This document shows, in pieces, positions 10,266 through 21,506 of a stretch of DNA of 47,723 bases. Location: assembly GCA_003427395.1 (NCBI GenBank), contig BFEA01000403.1, positions 136,304-184,026 on the forward strand, in the 5' to 3' direction. The stretch's first letter is position 1; the number at the start of each line of letters is the position of its first letter. Below the pieces are notes generated by a model that was not told the DNA's origin, did not search any database, and saw only the letters and a list, made by a program, of their open reading frames with translations. Origin of the DNA: Chara braunii. Its lineage: Eukaryota > Streptophyta > Charophyceae > Charales > Characeae. The translations under genes and the position numbers were made by a program.

Positions 10266-10500
10266 GTGAAGTTGTGCACTCTCCAGAAAGTTGTTTTGTG
10301 GAGAGGTCCGAGGACCACCCTCCACAAATTGTGGTGCACAGGCCAGGAAACAAAAAACATTCTCCACAACTTGTGTCGACGATATGGCGAGCCGTCTGAC
10401 ACATGTTGCATTCACCAAGTTTGGCGAGTAAGTGAAACCAGGCGCCTACTCGCCAAACTTGGAGTATGGCGAGTAGTGCAACTAGGCCCTATGGGCCAGA
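10266..10500. repeat. Cluster of stacked hairpins, possible transposon end
   Basis: Two strong foldbacks. In the first, TTTGTGGAG-a-GGTCC (10,295-10,309) pairs with GGACC-acc-CTCCACAAA (10,312-10,328). In the second, CCAAGTTTGGCGAGTA (10,415-10,430) pairs perfectly with TACTCGCCAAACTTGG (10,447-10,462) over 16 bp with a 16-nt loop. A GGCCC-tat-GGGCC palindrome follows at about 10,484-10,496. The position after the Harbinger relic suggests an end region, but I could not find the partner end on the left. Confidence 0.55.
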
Positions 10501-10679
10501 AGTAAGATGGTTGAAATAATTTGTTATGTTGGGTAGTCATGACAAAGAACAAGTTGCTTGCATTGCCAATAAATGTAGAGCATAACGCGAAAACTGTAAA
10601 GGCAGAATTACAGTTGCAACGGAGAAAAATATATAGATATTGGCAACTTGGTCTTCAGTTCCAACATATAAACTCAAAT

Positions 10680-10769
10680 GTACAAGGACGCTGGACCCAT
10701 TTTTCAGCAGGTGCTGCTCCCCACCAATAGATGGAGTATTCGTTTTTCAAAAAAAAAAAAAAAAAAAAA
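10680..10769 (+). mobile_element. Retroelement 3'-end fragment with poly(A)
   Basis: 'cgctggac....ttt.ca.caggtgc.gctccccaccaa' (about 10,690-10,728) recurs in the LINE 3' region at 28,990-29,025 and again near 31,300-31,335. Here it is followed by a 20-A run (10,750-10,769). This fits a truncated LINE 3' end inserted by target-primed reverse transcription. Upstream to 10,500 nothing clear is seen. Confidence 0.5.
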
Positions 10770-11093
10770 GGATTTAGGATTTTTTGGATGGCAAGGAGAG
10801 AAGGTTTAAGCCACCAGTACCTCGCCCAACTATGCAGTTCGACCCTCTAGTTACCCGTATACCGAGCCTTCCGAGGCTAGCAGTACTAGTAGCAGGACAG
10901 GCCGAGGTTGGGGGAACCAGTTGAAAAAAAAAAAAAAAAGATGACAAATTTGTGGGACCGACGTACGCTCCAACGACGAAGCGTTGCTGCGTTGTTTTCG
11001 TTTGCGTCGTCGTACGGCGGCAAGTTACCACAATGACTTTTCCTTTACGCCATCGCTATCCTCTCCATCCATTTCGAAAGGGAAAAGAGAAAC
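10770..11093. repeat. Dispersed short repeat with A-run
   Basis: The phrase 'ccaccagtacctcgcccaac' (about 10,812-10,831) recurs inverted at 29,652-29,671 and, weaker, at 30,955-30,975. It is followed by 'gcagttcgaccc', which resembles a Pol III B box, and an A-run at 10,924-10,939. It may be a SINE-like element, but copies are too few and too diverged to define ends. Confidence 0.3.
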
Positions 11094-13217
11094 GTGTCTG
11101 CCCTCATGCTGGTGAGTCAATCTTACCACCAGACTGACAACGTGTGTGGTGGTCGGTTCCACCTGCGTACTTTGAGGCTTTACTGCGGTTACACATCCAT
11201 TGACATACGTACCAGCATAATGCCTGCACTTGGGCGTTCCGCCACAGTGCTACAACTCACTGCTCTTGTTTGTTACTTTGGTTCGACTCACTGCTCCTGT
11301 TCATTGCTATGGTTCTACGTATCCTCGAGACCGTTAATTGGGAAATTCTACCTACCCCGGTGACATTTCGTCTTGTTTCTATTCAGGTATCGGGTGCTCC
11401 CCTCATGTGAAATCCCTAGTACTGATCTTCTCCCTCTTTTCATCATAACTTACCCTAATTAGTAAAAACTTTCCTCCTTTGGACTTCCTCGTGACTTTCC
11501 TCATTTAGTAAAAGTAGCGCTTTTGTTTCAACACTCGACTCTTACTTGTTTCCGCATACTGTAGCTTTCCGAATAACTTCTTCTTTATTTCTCTTTCCCC
11601 ACACTCCCCACGCTCACACCTTTCTTTACATCCTTCTTTCACGGTGCTACTCGTCCAGTTCTTCCCTCCGACCCTTTGTCTAAAGTTTTTGCTTATATTC
11701 ACTTAATTCAACCTCCACTCCCGACAAAGCAATATCGTCTAACCCTTCTCGATACCTCCCCTCTTTCACATCCTGCCTACATCCACCCAACTCGCTTTCT
11801 CTTCACACGTAAAAATGTTCGACCCACTTCGGACTTTCCCTATTTAACAAGTCATGTTCAACCCTGAATTTTCCGCCTTATTTCCACCTACAAAACTCTT
11901 CGAAGCTCCCCCCCTACTCTCCCCATTTGTACTCCCCAATCCACTCCACGATCATACATACAGACTTTGAGAAAGCAGTCAGATACTATCATAAACATTA
12001 TTGATTCGGCCCTTCACTCCAACTCCCTCCTTTCGCTCCTTCGTCCACATTCACTCAATCCCCTCTGCCTTCTTCATCATAGAGTCGTACATCCCAACCC
12101 CTGCCCCCACGCGTACCTACCTCCGTCACTGCTCCCTTGACACCCCACACCGATCCCACTTTGGCCCCTTCCCCACCCTCGGCCTCTTGTTGCCACGCTT
12201 CTGGATATTTTGACTCCTTGCTACCCTATTTTCTTTAGTGGGACCCACCCGCTACGCTTTTGAAAGCTCCCTCGTAACTACTTGCACTTCGCCTAGCTCT
12301 TTTCAATCCTTTGCTTGCATACCCGAATACTACATACCCATATACTCCGCCTCCACGAGGAGCCACCTACTTACCATCCAACCGTCCACAATTCCTTGGA
12401 CTGTGTCCCCCCTCGGCACAACGCCCTAACCACACCCCCCCAACCCAACTCTCTCCCTATCGACACCCCCACCCAACTCTCTCTTTATCCATACTCCTCT
12501 ACGGAAAGCACACCACCTTTCTATTCTCAACGCCCGCTACTCACCCCCCGTGGAATCGTCCATTCGCTCATCCGCAACATCACCTTCACGTTCCCCTTGC
12601 CTCTTAGTCACGTTCCCCCCACCTCTTAGTCTAATTAGGCCCACTATCTCGTAACTCTTTGCCTCCTTTTGAGTAATAACGGCTCCTCTGGCGAACTGGA
12701 GCTGATAAACCTTTCTGCTCCTTAACAAGGATCAATTTACGTCGGAGAGCGACATGATCCTTTACTTTCCCTTCCGAGTGCCCTTTCCCTCATGACTGCT
12801 CCCTCTTCCTCATAGCCAATTTCTAGTGGTCACAGGTTATCGCGACTTTTTCCTGATTTGTTTTGATTCTTTCTTGCTCACTTACTTTCCACGTATATCG
12901 GATCTTCCTCATGCAGTTCACATCTCACACCAACCCCCTGTTCCTCTTTGATTGCCTAATCACCGTTCCTCGTTTCTAGCACTCTCTTCCGTACTTTGTC
13001 CGGTTAGCGACGCTAACCGTGCAAGTCACGCTCTTCACTTTATTATTTGTTTCATCCCTCATTCTTTAATTTTTTTACTGCAGAGCTCTACTAGTCAGTT
13101 CGACACGGTCGGCTCTACCGCTCACCGATACAAAAAAAACCCTCGTTCTCATATCCTCCCCTACTGGGACTGAAGTGTCCCCCTTGTCTGGCCACATGAA
13201 ATTGGGCTCACGACTTC
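11094..13217. other. Pyrimidine-rich non-coding tract
   Basis: The plus strand is strongly C+T rich with few G, most clearly from about 11,400 to 12,650. ORFs here are Pro/Ser/Thr/Leu low-complexity and appear in several frames at once, as expected from composition rather than coding. A similar tract occurs at 20.1-21.4 kb. No gene seen. Confidence 0.6.
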
Positions 13218-14254
13218 ATGGAGCCACAAAAGGATCTTGCCTCGTCATCTGTTCAGACTACCCCTCACTATGGATCCCTACCCAAAGGGAAAGCTTTGTT
13301 GAAAGAGGATGAATTGTCTCACCTGGCAAACCTCGTGAGTGGTTGGTATATCGATTATGTGAGTCAGGATGTTTCTAACTTTATTGAGGCCACGATCAAC
13401 GAGGAAGAGAGTTACATTGAAATCCGTCCGAATGAGAACATTGGGGTTGTAGAAGAGGAATTTTTGAAAACAATGGGGGTGGCTGCCATTTTTCAAGGGG
13501 AATCGAAGAACATGAAAAACGATAGGAAAATTGACGTTCTTCATTCGCTGGATGATGCACTCCTTCCAATGGACAAGCACATGTCACACGAGGGTTTAAC
13601 TCATGTAGAAAGTAAAACACAATTAACCTATGTGGCAAAAAACCCCTACTTACGAAAGATGAACAACGTTTTGTGGACAATGGGAAAAACTACAAAATTT
13701 TATTCCGTACGTGGATGCCAAAAGGATAATGGGTACACATCAGGGAAGAGGAAAAATGGATCATGTACTGGGTGATGTCAATGAGATTCACGATTAATGC
13801 ATCAATGTACTTTACATCCGAAATGCATAAAGTAATGGGGAATATTATGAAGGAATCAGAGTCGGTTAACGATCCTGTCGATCTCGAACTGGGCAATCTC
13901 AAATATAGATTGCACCCCGATGTTGAGGCAAGATTTGTATGAACCATCAAGGTATGAACTGGGAGGGAATTTATGACGGGAGACTTGGTTAACAATAACC
14001 ATCCGTGGTGCCAGGGCCGCTTCCGGTACATCAGGTATCCGAAAGAATGCCTTTGCCCTAAGGATGACACTGAGGAGAGCGTGTCCAAAACAGGTGCGCC
14101 ATGTTTCCACCCGCATGTTCCTGCTCATACCAATTTGGGTCATGGTACAATCTCGGTCATGGGACCGCATGAACAGAGATCCTTAACCCAACCTAAACAA
14201 AGTATGAAAAACACCACCAACATACAACAACAAAGGAACTCTTCTTCACGTTAG
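13218..14254 (+). pseudogene. Unrecognised protein, frameshifted ORF
   Basis: The first frame is open from ATG 13,218 for 185 codons (acidic middle, 'GWYIDYVSQDVSNFIEA', 'FLKTMGVAAIFQGES'). Near 13,735 the reading appears to shift to a second frame ('EEEKWIMYWVMSMRFTINAS', 'HKVMGNIMKESESVNDP', 'NLKYRLHPDVEARFV'). Two stops follow (about 13,938 and 13,953), after which the same frame reopens to 14,254 ('CQGRFRYIRYPKECLCPKDD'). Amino-acid composition is protein-like and unlike the low-complexity DNA upstream. I do not recognise the family. It may be a decayed retroelement gag-type or host-derived gene. Confidence 0.4.
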
Positions 14255-14262
14255 GGGTTCCA

Positions 14263-14490
14263 ATGGATGAACCCTTTGCTTCAACAACCTGGTTCAAAGG
14301 TGGGAGCAATAAATCTAGTCGAAAGGAATCGTTAGGACAAGGCAAAGGGCAAAAGGTTCGAGAGATCACTGACTCCTTCTCTGTTGGGTCCGGCCACGAC
14401 CACTTCCTACTCACACTCCACCACCCAGATTGGTGCAACAAGGTGGGGTTAGAGAATACAAAAATGGAAAAGTTTGTCCTCACCTGTTGA
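14263..14490 (+). pseudogene. Possible downstream part of the same broken ORF
   Basis: A 75-codon frame ('ASTTWFKGGSNKSSRKESLG') immediately follows the ORF at 13,218-14,254 in another frame. No domain recognised. It ends shortly before a G-run and the assembly gap. Confidence 0.2.
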
Positions 14491-14531
14491 GAACAAGGTA
14501 AAGGCACCTAACGGTTCCCTCCCCCCTCTTC

Positions 14532-15203
14532 GGGGGGGGGGGGGGGGGGGNNNNNNNNNNNNNNNNNNNNNNNNNNNNNNNNNNNNNNNNNNNNNNNNNN
14601 NNNNNNNNNNNNNNNNNNNNNNNNNNNNNNNNNNNNNNNNNNNNNNNNNNNNNNNNNNNNNNNNNNNNNNNNNNNNNNNNNNNNNNNNNNNNNNNNNNNN
14701 NNNNNNNNNNNNNNNNNNNNNNNNNNNNNNNNNNNNNNNNNNNNNNNNNNNNNNNNNNNNNNNNNNNNNNNNNNNNNNNNNNNNNNNNNNNNNNNNNNNN
14801 NNNNNNNNNNNNNNNNNNNNNNNNNNNNNNNNNNNNNNNNNNNNNNNNNNNNNNNNNNNNNNNNNNNNNNNNNNNNNNNNNNNNNNNNNNNNNNNNNNNN
14901 NNNNNNNNNNNNNNNNNNNNNNNNNNNNNNNNNNNNNNNNNNNNNNNNNNNNNNNNNNNNNNNNNNNNNNNNNNNNNNNNNNNNNNNNNNNNNNNNNNNN
15001 NNNNNNNNNNNNNNNNNNNNNNNNNNNNNNNNNNNNNNNNNNNNNNNNNNNNNNNNNNNNNNNNNNNNNNNNNNNNNNNNNNNNNNNNNNNNNNNNNNNN
15101 NNNNNNNNNNNNNNNNNNNNNNNNNNNNNNNNNNNNNNNNNNNNNNNNNNNNNNNNNNNNNNNNNNNNNNNNNNNNNNNNNNNNNNNNNNNNNNNNNNNN
15201 NNN
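14532..15203. other. G homopolymer and assembly gap
   Basis: 19 G residues (14,532-14,550) are followed by N from 14,551 to 15,203. The G-run at a gap edge is probably where sequencing failed. The gap hides the inner end of the right inverted-repeat arm, including any partner of the left-arm U6 fragment. Confidence 0.9.
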
Positions 15204-15529
15204 GTGGGCGTATCCCCGCCGAGCTACCAGTCCACAGTACGAAAGCTAATCAGTTGCAATCGCAGAGGTGGACCAACCGAGGGCATTTCTCGTTCGCTGT
15301 AGCATAGGGGGTACGCGCGGTAATACGCCTCTATCGGACCTACACGCGAAGCGGCATCATGGGGGGCTGAAGTCCCAAGCGCGGCTCGTCGTCGGTCGAC
15401 TAGGACGCATCCCACACACCACGCGCACACCACTTTACGAACGCAAAAATAAAACCCACACGCACACATAGAAAACAACACAACATAAACAACGCGACAA
15501 CGCTCCTAGCCCCTCGGTAGCCGCCCCAT

Positions 15530-16305
15530 AACTTTCAATGTGGAATTCGGATAGGCGTTGCGCATGAGACTTAATATAAAATTGCGCGGACGCAGGGTTA
15601 TCGCATATCGACTCGCAATGCAAATGCGCGCAAGCAGTCGCAATGAAAGCGTACTATGTGGTACCCATACTCACGCGGTCCCCGTTAATCGCGAGGGTCA
15701 CGTTCGACACTCAAGTGTCGGCTGACACGCGCCTTGAGGGTTAATCTCTCGACGCTGGACAACCGCTATGCGCGGTTGAAGACCACACCCTCTTCTGCAC
15801 CCTGTGTAAAGGGGTTGAGTAGACAACTTTAAGCTGTCGTGGCGGTCTAACATCAAGGGGTTTGACTTTGACGGCTGCCACGGACTATAACGTCCAACTA
15901 TAAAAACTCCAAAGAGCAAAAGATAAGGAATAGGCCGAAGGTTCCCCGCCTAGTAAACAGAATCATAGCCCTGGGGTACCCTCCCTTTTTCGCGCGGCGT
16001 TGGCGGCCTATAACAATCTCGAACATTCGCCCATATGTATCGGTCCCTTTGTAATCCCATAACTTTTTACACACTAGGGCGGTAAAACGTCGCGCGCGAG
16101 ATTTTAATATAAAGCTGCGCAGCCGAGGGCCTACCTCATACCAACCCGCAATGCAGGCGTACGCATGCAGTCGCAATGATGGCGTACTACGTAGTGCCCA
16201 TAGTCAAGCGGTCCCTCGTGGATCCGAGTACCGCTTATGACACTCAAGTGTCAGACTCGAAGTGTCGTGAGGGTCTAATCCTTCACGATATTGCACGGCT
16301 GAAGG
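15530..16305. repeat. Direct duplication in the right arm (about 530-bp offset)
   Basis: 15,530-15,780 and 16,058-16,305 share 'cccataacttt', 'taatataaa.tgcgc', 'gcagtcgcaatga.(a/g)gcgtacta' and the palindrome GACACTCAAGTGTC (near 15,706 and 16,239). The left arm shows one copy only (2,070-2,340). A CAACCGC-tat-GCGGTTG hairpin sits near 15,760. Confidence 0.75.
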
Positions 16306-16479
16306 AATAGTCGTGCAGCCGCCGCGAGACCTCCGACCTTTGGTCTGAGTGTCTCGATAGGCAAGGCAAATAGGCTCTGCGTGAGGGAAAACCCCTTTCC
16401 TGCAGAGTCTAGGGCTTGGGATGTCCTGGACAAGGACCTCGAAACCCGGCCCAGGACCAAACGTCCGACTAAGAAAATC

Positions 16480-17310
16480 ATCAAAAAACAAGAAAAAAAA
16501 AATAGAAGGAGGGGCCTCCCCTAAGCCCCTCGGTCTCAACTTCTGAGTAGGGTTTTAGTATGGGGACCCTTCAACCCACGCAAACACTTATCCCAAGTAT
16601 ACCTATGTATACATATATAAGGGCTAAGTATGTGACGATCACTTCTCACAGTCTCACTGTGGTCTCTCACAATAATCTGTATATATGTGATCGCAGACAA
16701 CCAAATCCAGAATCTGATTCACAGCACATACCTGCAATCACATCAACGAACCAAATCAACAGCCCACACACTACACGGAGTCAACCCCAACCACCTTCGA
16801 CACTCATACCCCTCGCTTTAGCCATGCAAGCCCCAAACCTCCTGTCCAACCAACCTTAATTAAATACTCAGCACCTTTGTTAAATGGCCATTCAATAAAA
16901 GCTTGGGTGAAACCATAATGAAACAATAAAATTCACCCGGGCTAAAGCCTTTTAGGTTGAGTGTGGAGGGAGAGTTGAAATTGATTTGTAAACCGACGAA
17001 TCGACAACCGACCTGTTATCAGTGATAACAAAATGTGATCCTCAAGGGATTAAGCTGAATCTAGCCCTGAACTTGAATCAAATGATCAAAAAGACCTATA
17101 ACACACGGCAGATCAATCCCCAAGCTAAGATCATAAATTATGGAGAATACAACTCCATAATACATCCTCGCTCAAAATCTCTTTATAAGTTAAACCTAAG
17201 CCTACTTTTAAGTCAGTGCTTAGGCTTAAGGTAAACCAACTGCAGAATCTCCCTTATTTTTGGTGGATCGCCTGAATCACCACCTGTCAAAATACAATCT
17301 ATCTCCTTTA
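16480..17310. repeat. Right arm, non-coding AT-rich part
   Basis: Matches 1,150-1,890 in inverse. No gene seen. Confidence 0.6.
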
Positions 17311-18045
17311 AATTACGAAAATTTTGGCAGCGCTTCCCGTAGAAAAAGTGTCTTTCCAGAATTTATATAAGTCCAGATATGAGAGCAGAAATAATCTCTA
17401 ACTTAGAAAAGTTAAATTATGTTTAACTTCATGAAATAGCAGAAATTTGGGCAGCACCCCCTTTAGAAAGGGAGACTTCCCAGATTTATACCAAGCCAGA
17501 TATGAAGTCAGAAATAATATCTAACTCTGGAAAGTCAAATTCTATCTGACTCTCTGAATTAGTAGAAATTTGGGCAACACTCCCTTTAGAAAGGGAGACT
17601 TTCCAGATTTATACTAAGTCAGATATGAACTCGAACAACAGCTCGAGCTCAACTTTAGACTGAATTTAACTAACTCCTTAATTTTGTAGAAATTTCAGCA
17701 GCACCCCCTCTAGAAAAGTGTTATTCCAAAATTTATACAAGGCGAAGTTCAGATTTTGAAAGTAACTTTGGCTTCCCAAAGTTCAATTTTTGTCTAACTC
17801 CCTGAATTAGCAAAAATTTGGGCAGCACTCCCTTTAGAAAAGGAGACTTCCCAGATTTTAACTAAGTCAGATATATGGAAAAGACAAGTTGAACTCTGAC
17901 AAGTCAAAAGTTGACTAACTTCTTGGATTTGTAGAAATTTCAGCAGCGCTTCCCGTAGGAAAAGTAGCTTGCCAAGATTTATACAAAGCGAAGTATAAGA
18001 AAAAATCTCAGAAAATGCAGGAATTGATCTAAGTAAAAAAAAATT
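17311..18045. repeat. 123-bp tandem array, right arm (6 units)
   Basis: Units start near 17,311, 17,435, 17,558, 17,681, 17,804 and 17,926, a steady period of 122-124 bp. Two unit types occur. One has 'cagcgcttcccgtag.aaaag' and the other 'gggcagcactccctttagaaagggag'. Each carries a small foldback; the cleanest is the 18-bp palindrome CTCCCTTTAGAAAGGGAG at 17,580-17,597. The regular period despite diverged sequence suggests old tandem amplification. Confidence 0.85.
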
Positions 18046-18269
18046 ATTACAGAAAATGCAGGAATGGACACTAACTCCTATGGCTCTAGCACGTGGCGAG
18101 CAACTAAAGCAACTACCTATAATAATGAAACTCAAGCAAACTAGCCATCTCATCCAGTCACATGCAAACTAAACCACAAATGTAAGTATTCTCAACATCC
18201 CAAGTTTATTCCATATAAATAGTTCATGAATTTTGAAGTTCTTGAATCCTTATACCCATCTTATATAAG

Positions 18270-18960
18270 ACATAGAGCTGGACCATTCGTCATGGAAACA
18301 ATGCCCAACTTGTCTTTATGATATACACGAACAGGTTGCACAACTACTTCTCTCTTCTTTTGGGCAGATGACTAGACCATTCGTCATGGAAACAATGCCT
18401 AGTCGCCCTGAGCTGTTTAATATCCAAAAATTTAGTATTTCCCTGACTTTGTTTTCAAAAGAAAAGGCACATATGGGCAGGAGACTGAACCATTCACAGT
18501 AGAAACAATGTTCAGTTTGCCCAGACTATTTTCATTTATACTTTGTATTTTCTTTTTTCTCTTCTTAATGATATGGCTTAACGCTGGACCATTCACAGTA
18601 TAAACTATGCCCAGCTGCCAGTTCACATGCAAATATACATAAAATACTTTCCTTTATACTTAGTTTAAATTATGTGCGTGGTTTTCAGGCTAAACCATTC
18701 ACCATGGAAACAATGCTTAGCCTTAAACCAAAAATCCTCCCTCAGAATAAACAAGAATTTAAATCACTTCAATCAGGCAAACCCTCAGAGTTAACTAGGG
18801 TAGTCAGGTCATTCACAGTAGAAACAATGCCTGGTTCCCCAGAAAACAATCAAATAAACACAGCGACCAGACCATTCACAGTAGAAACAATGCCTGATCC
18901 TTCAGAAAACAGCCAAATAAACATAGCCCTGAGCCATTCACAATAGAAACAATGCTCAGG
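18270..18960. repeat. Series of eight stem-loops with a shared loop and variable stems
   Basis: Eight copies of a 20-21-nt core close to CATTCACAGTAGAAACAATG lie at 18,284, 18,378, 18,491, 18,590, 18,697, 18,810, 18,873 and 18,935. CATT and AATG pair in nearly all. Outside the core the flanks pair, but with a different sequence each time: copy 2 GACTAG/CTAGTC, copy 3 ACTGAA/TTCAGT, copy 4 GCTGG/CCAGC, copy 5 AGGCTAA/TTAGCCT, copy 6 CAGG/CCTG, copy 7 GACCAG/CTGATC with one mismatch, copy 8 CCTGAG/CTCAGG, and copy 1 GAGCTGG/CCAACTT with one mismatch. Copies 2, 3 and 5 add an outer stem (GGGC/GCCC, GGGCA/TGCCC, GGTTT/AAACC). Spacing is 62-113 bp. No protein is encoded here. Confidence 0.85.
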
Positions 18961-21480
18961 TTTTGGTTGACCCTGTCAATCATAAGCAGTCTGCCTTCCT
19001 CCCACCTTCCCCCAGTTTATCCCTTTGTCTGCTTTCAGTCAGAATAAAGAAGGAACTTGAACTTCACTCTTACACATTCCTTCCTTCTGATCTGATTGGG
19101 TCCTGAAGAGAAAACAATAATCATAGGGACAAACTCATGCATACATCAGCCATATTGCAGGGGGATAAACAAACATTGGTGGTAGTAGGTTGTACAGGTG
19201 GAAATGGTTTACCTGACGATTCCCTGCCTCTAGAACTCCTCTTGAGTTCCGGCAGAGCTCCCGCAATCGGTGGGCGGACTCCCCACAGAGTCTTGACGCG
19301 GACCTACGGGTTGCAATCCCCCCTGCCGCCTTCCTCTCGTAACCAGCAGACTAGACTTAGAGTTAGAAAGATAGAAGTAGAAAGATGCGAGACCCTCAGA
19401 TCCCAGATTGGTTCTCTCAGTCTCGCAAGAAAGGGCCTTGTAATCTTCAACTCCTGAGGGCCCCGCAATGGCAGCCAATGTGGCAGCTTGGTCGATTCAG
19501 GAGCCATTCTCTGTCGACCTCCCGAATCACAGCCCTAACCTCCTTCGCCACTATTCTACTGAGCGGCAGCCGCAACCACCTTTCCCCAAGTCCAGCTGCC
19601 GTCGTACAGCAGATCGCAACAGTCAGTCGCGGCCGAAGAGGTACTCAATGGTATGCATTAGTCAACAGGGGCAGCCGCTGTGCGTGATCCTCAGTCGCAG
19701 CAGCAACGCTCAGCGGTAATCAACAGCAAAAGGTGACCATGCCTGTCCAGTTCACAACAACAACCAGTGCGTAATAGCTGCTAACAACGATTAATAGTGC
19801 ATGGCACGCAGCAGCAGACCGCGCGCCGTACACAGTAGCATATGCGCTAAGTGGTGCGTCCGGGCACGAACTGTTGCTGCTGCCAACAGCCGCTGTAGGC
19901 TGAGGGCAGGATACCACTGTACTAGCCGTATTACGAGAAAACTCAGAAAAAACTACCCTATGGAGCACGTTGAGAACGCAGCATGCCTAGCTGAGGCCCG
20001 GTGTTTGCACTATGAGACTGTGTTGGCCAGTCCGTACATGGTCGCAACCAAGTAACAGTAACAGAGAGTATGGTTTTTGCAACAGTCGCCCCCCCCCGCC
20101 TGCTCTTTGTTTTCATGCACAGTCAAACGTATAGTGCACTATCTACTGCGCCTGGCTCAGCAATTCGCCACCTCCGAGCGTCTCAATCTGACTACACCTG
20201 GCGTTGTCCTGCACCCAGGTTCATCCATTCTGCTCTCCCTTCTGACTTTCGGTCGTTGCCCAGTTCGTCGCCCACACGCACCCGCTACAATGCCCTGTCC
20301 AGATTCATCTTGTCTCCACCGTAGTAGTCCCTGCCGCTTCCTTCCTCTGCAGGGCAGTTGTTCGCTGGTCCGCTCGTCACTCCACCCCCAACACTCTCTC
20401 CCTCTGGGATGGACCCAACGTAACAAACCGTCTGAATTCCTCCCCGGTCTCACCACCGAACGTCTTTACTTCCTCGAACGCACCCGGTACTGAACCCGGT
20501 CAGGTTCATTGCCTCACGTTATCACCCTCTTCGACACTTCATTCCTCTTAACTTCGCGCAGCCGCTGTCCATACTAACTCTAAATCTACTCACCTATCAC
20601 CAAGGCTAACGCTACCTACTGATTCGCCCGACTTGAAAACTCATAGCAACTGCCGTCCCTTGCCCAGTTCTATNAGAAATCGAGTAGTATTCTCGATTTT
20701 CTTGTTTCCTCTAAGTCATCTCCGCCATAGCTCCGCGCGGAGGTTTCCTTACTAACTCTTATCCTACTGACTGTCTTCTAAATCTAACCTTCCTATTCAA
20801 CTCGCCCTACATAAAAACGCCTATATAGGCCCTTCCCCCGCCCAAATCCATGAAGTATCGCGTTCACCACTATTTCTTTTCTGCGCCCGAATCTTTCTTC
20901 CGCCATCCCATTTTCCCACATGCACCTGGTGCAATACCCAACCAGGTTCATTTCACTATTTTCCCTTCCTCCGCGCACCTATTCTCTTTATTAACCCACT
21001 ATTCTACTAATCCCTTACTAGAACTAACTTCACAGTCCACCTCGCCTACACCGATAACCCCCACCCATCACCTTTCCTTGCTTATTTCCGTTAGGAAACG
21101 GCCGAGTTCGACTAACTCTCCTTCTCACTTTCGCCCCCTCCCCGCCATCGCTCTTCTACCCGTCTCAGTCTCGCAATAGACCCGGGCGTGGATCGCGTCT
21201 GGGTGCATTCACCTTTTCTCTTCGCTGTTCCTGCTTAGTTCATTGTTGCTCTCCCTTCAATCGGCCCCTGCCTTGGCCCCCGTCCAGGTTCAGCCTCTCT
21301 CTTTGTGGCCTCACCTTAGTGCCCCGTCGCTCCTCCGCCTTTGCCCGCGATACTCCATACTGCAGTGGCCAGCCCGACAACCGCAGCGCTCCGCTATCCG
21401 TCTCTCTACCTCGCCTTCCCGTGCCTAGTGCTCGTCACCCCGGTCCTCGGATGCTGCGCAGTCCGACGAAAACTTGGGTG
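18961..21480. other. Non-coding DNA, pyrimidine-rich from about 20.1 kb
   Basis: No gene recognised. 20,070-21,430 is C+T rich on the plus strand, like 11.1-13.2 kb. Foldbacks occur, such as GAAATCGAG..CTCGATTTTC near 20,676-20,700 and ACCTGGT-gcaataccca-ACCAGGT near 20,924. The phrase 'cagg.ttca' recurs near 20,216, 20,508, 20,942 and 21,283. Short ORFs look compositional. Confidence 0.45.
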
Positions 21481-21506
21481 TCAGAAACAGGAAACGTTTG
21501 GCCGTC

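Larger units (their letters stand above)
15204..18960. repeat. Right arm of the long inverted repeat
   Basis: Inverse of 1-3,080 (anchors listed under the left arm). It runs from the gap edge out to at least the last hairpin at 18,960, so it extends about 0.5 kb further out than the visible left arm. It contains, from inside out, a GC-rich part with a direct duplication, a spacer, the 123-bp array and the stem-loop series. No coding region is credible; ORFs on the minus strand at 15,698-16,539 fall in the GC-rich repeat and have no domain. Confidence 0.85.

Noticed and set aside
12311-12629. Pro/Thr-rich ORFs of about 100 codons
   Set aside because: Two frames are open over the same C-rich DNA with similar composition, as expected from base bias.
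14474-15307. ORF across the N gap
   Set aside because: Most of it is N; no sequence supports it.
18270-18960. CRISPR-like array
   Set aside because: Cores are regularly spaced, but spacers vary from 62 to 113 bp start to start, the flanks pair with each other, and the context is eukaryotic transposon DNA without cas genes.
1-18960. The two arms as LTRs of one retrotransposon
   Set aside because: They are inverted rather than direct, no primer-binding site or polypurine tract was seen at their inner ends, and no gag-pol lies between them.
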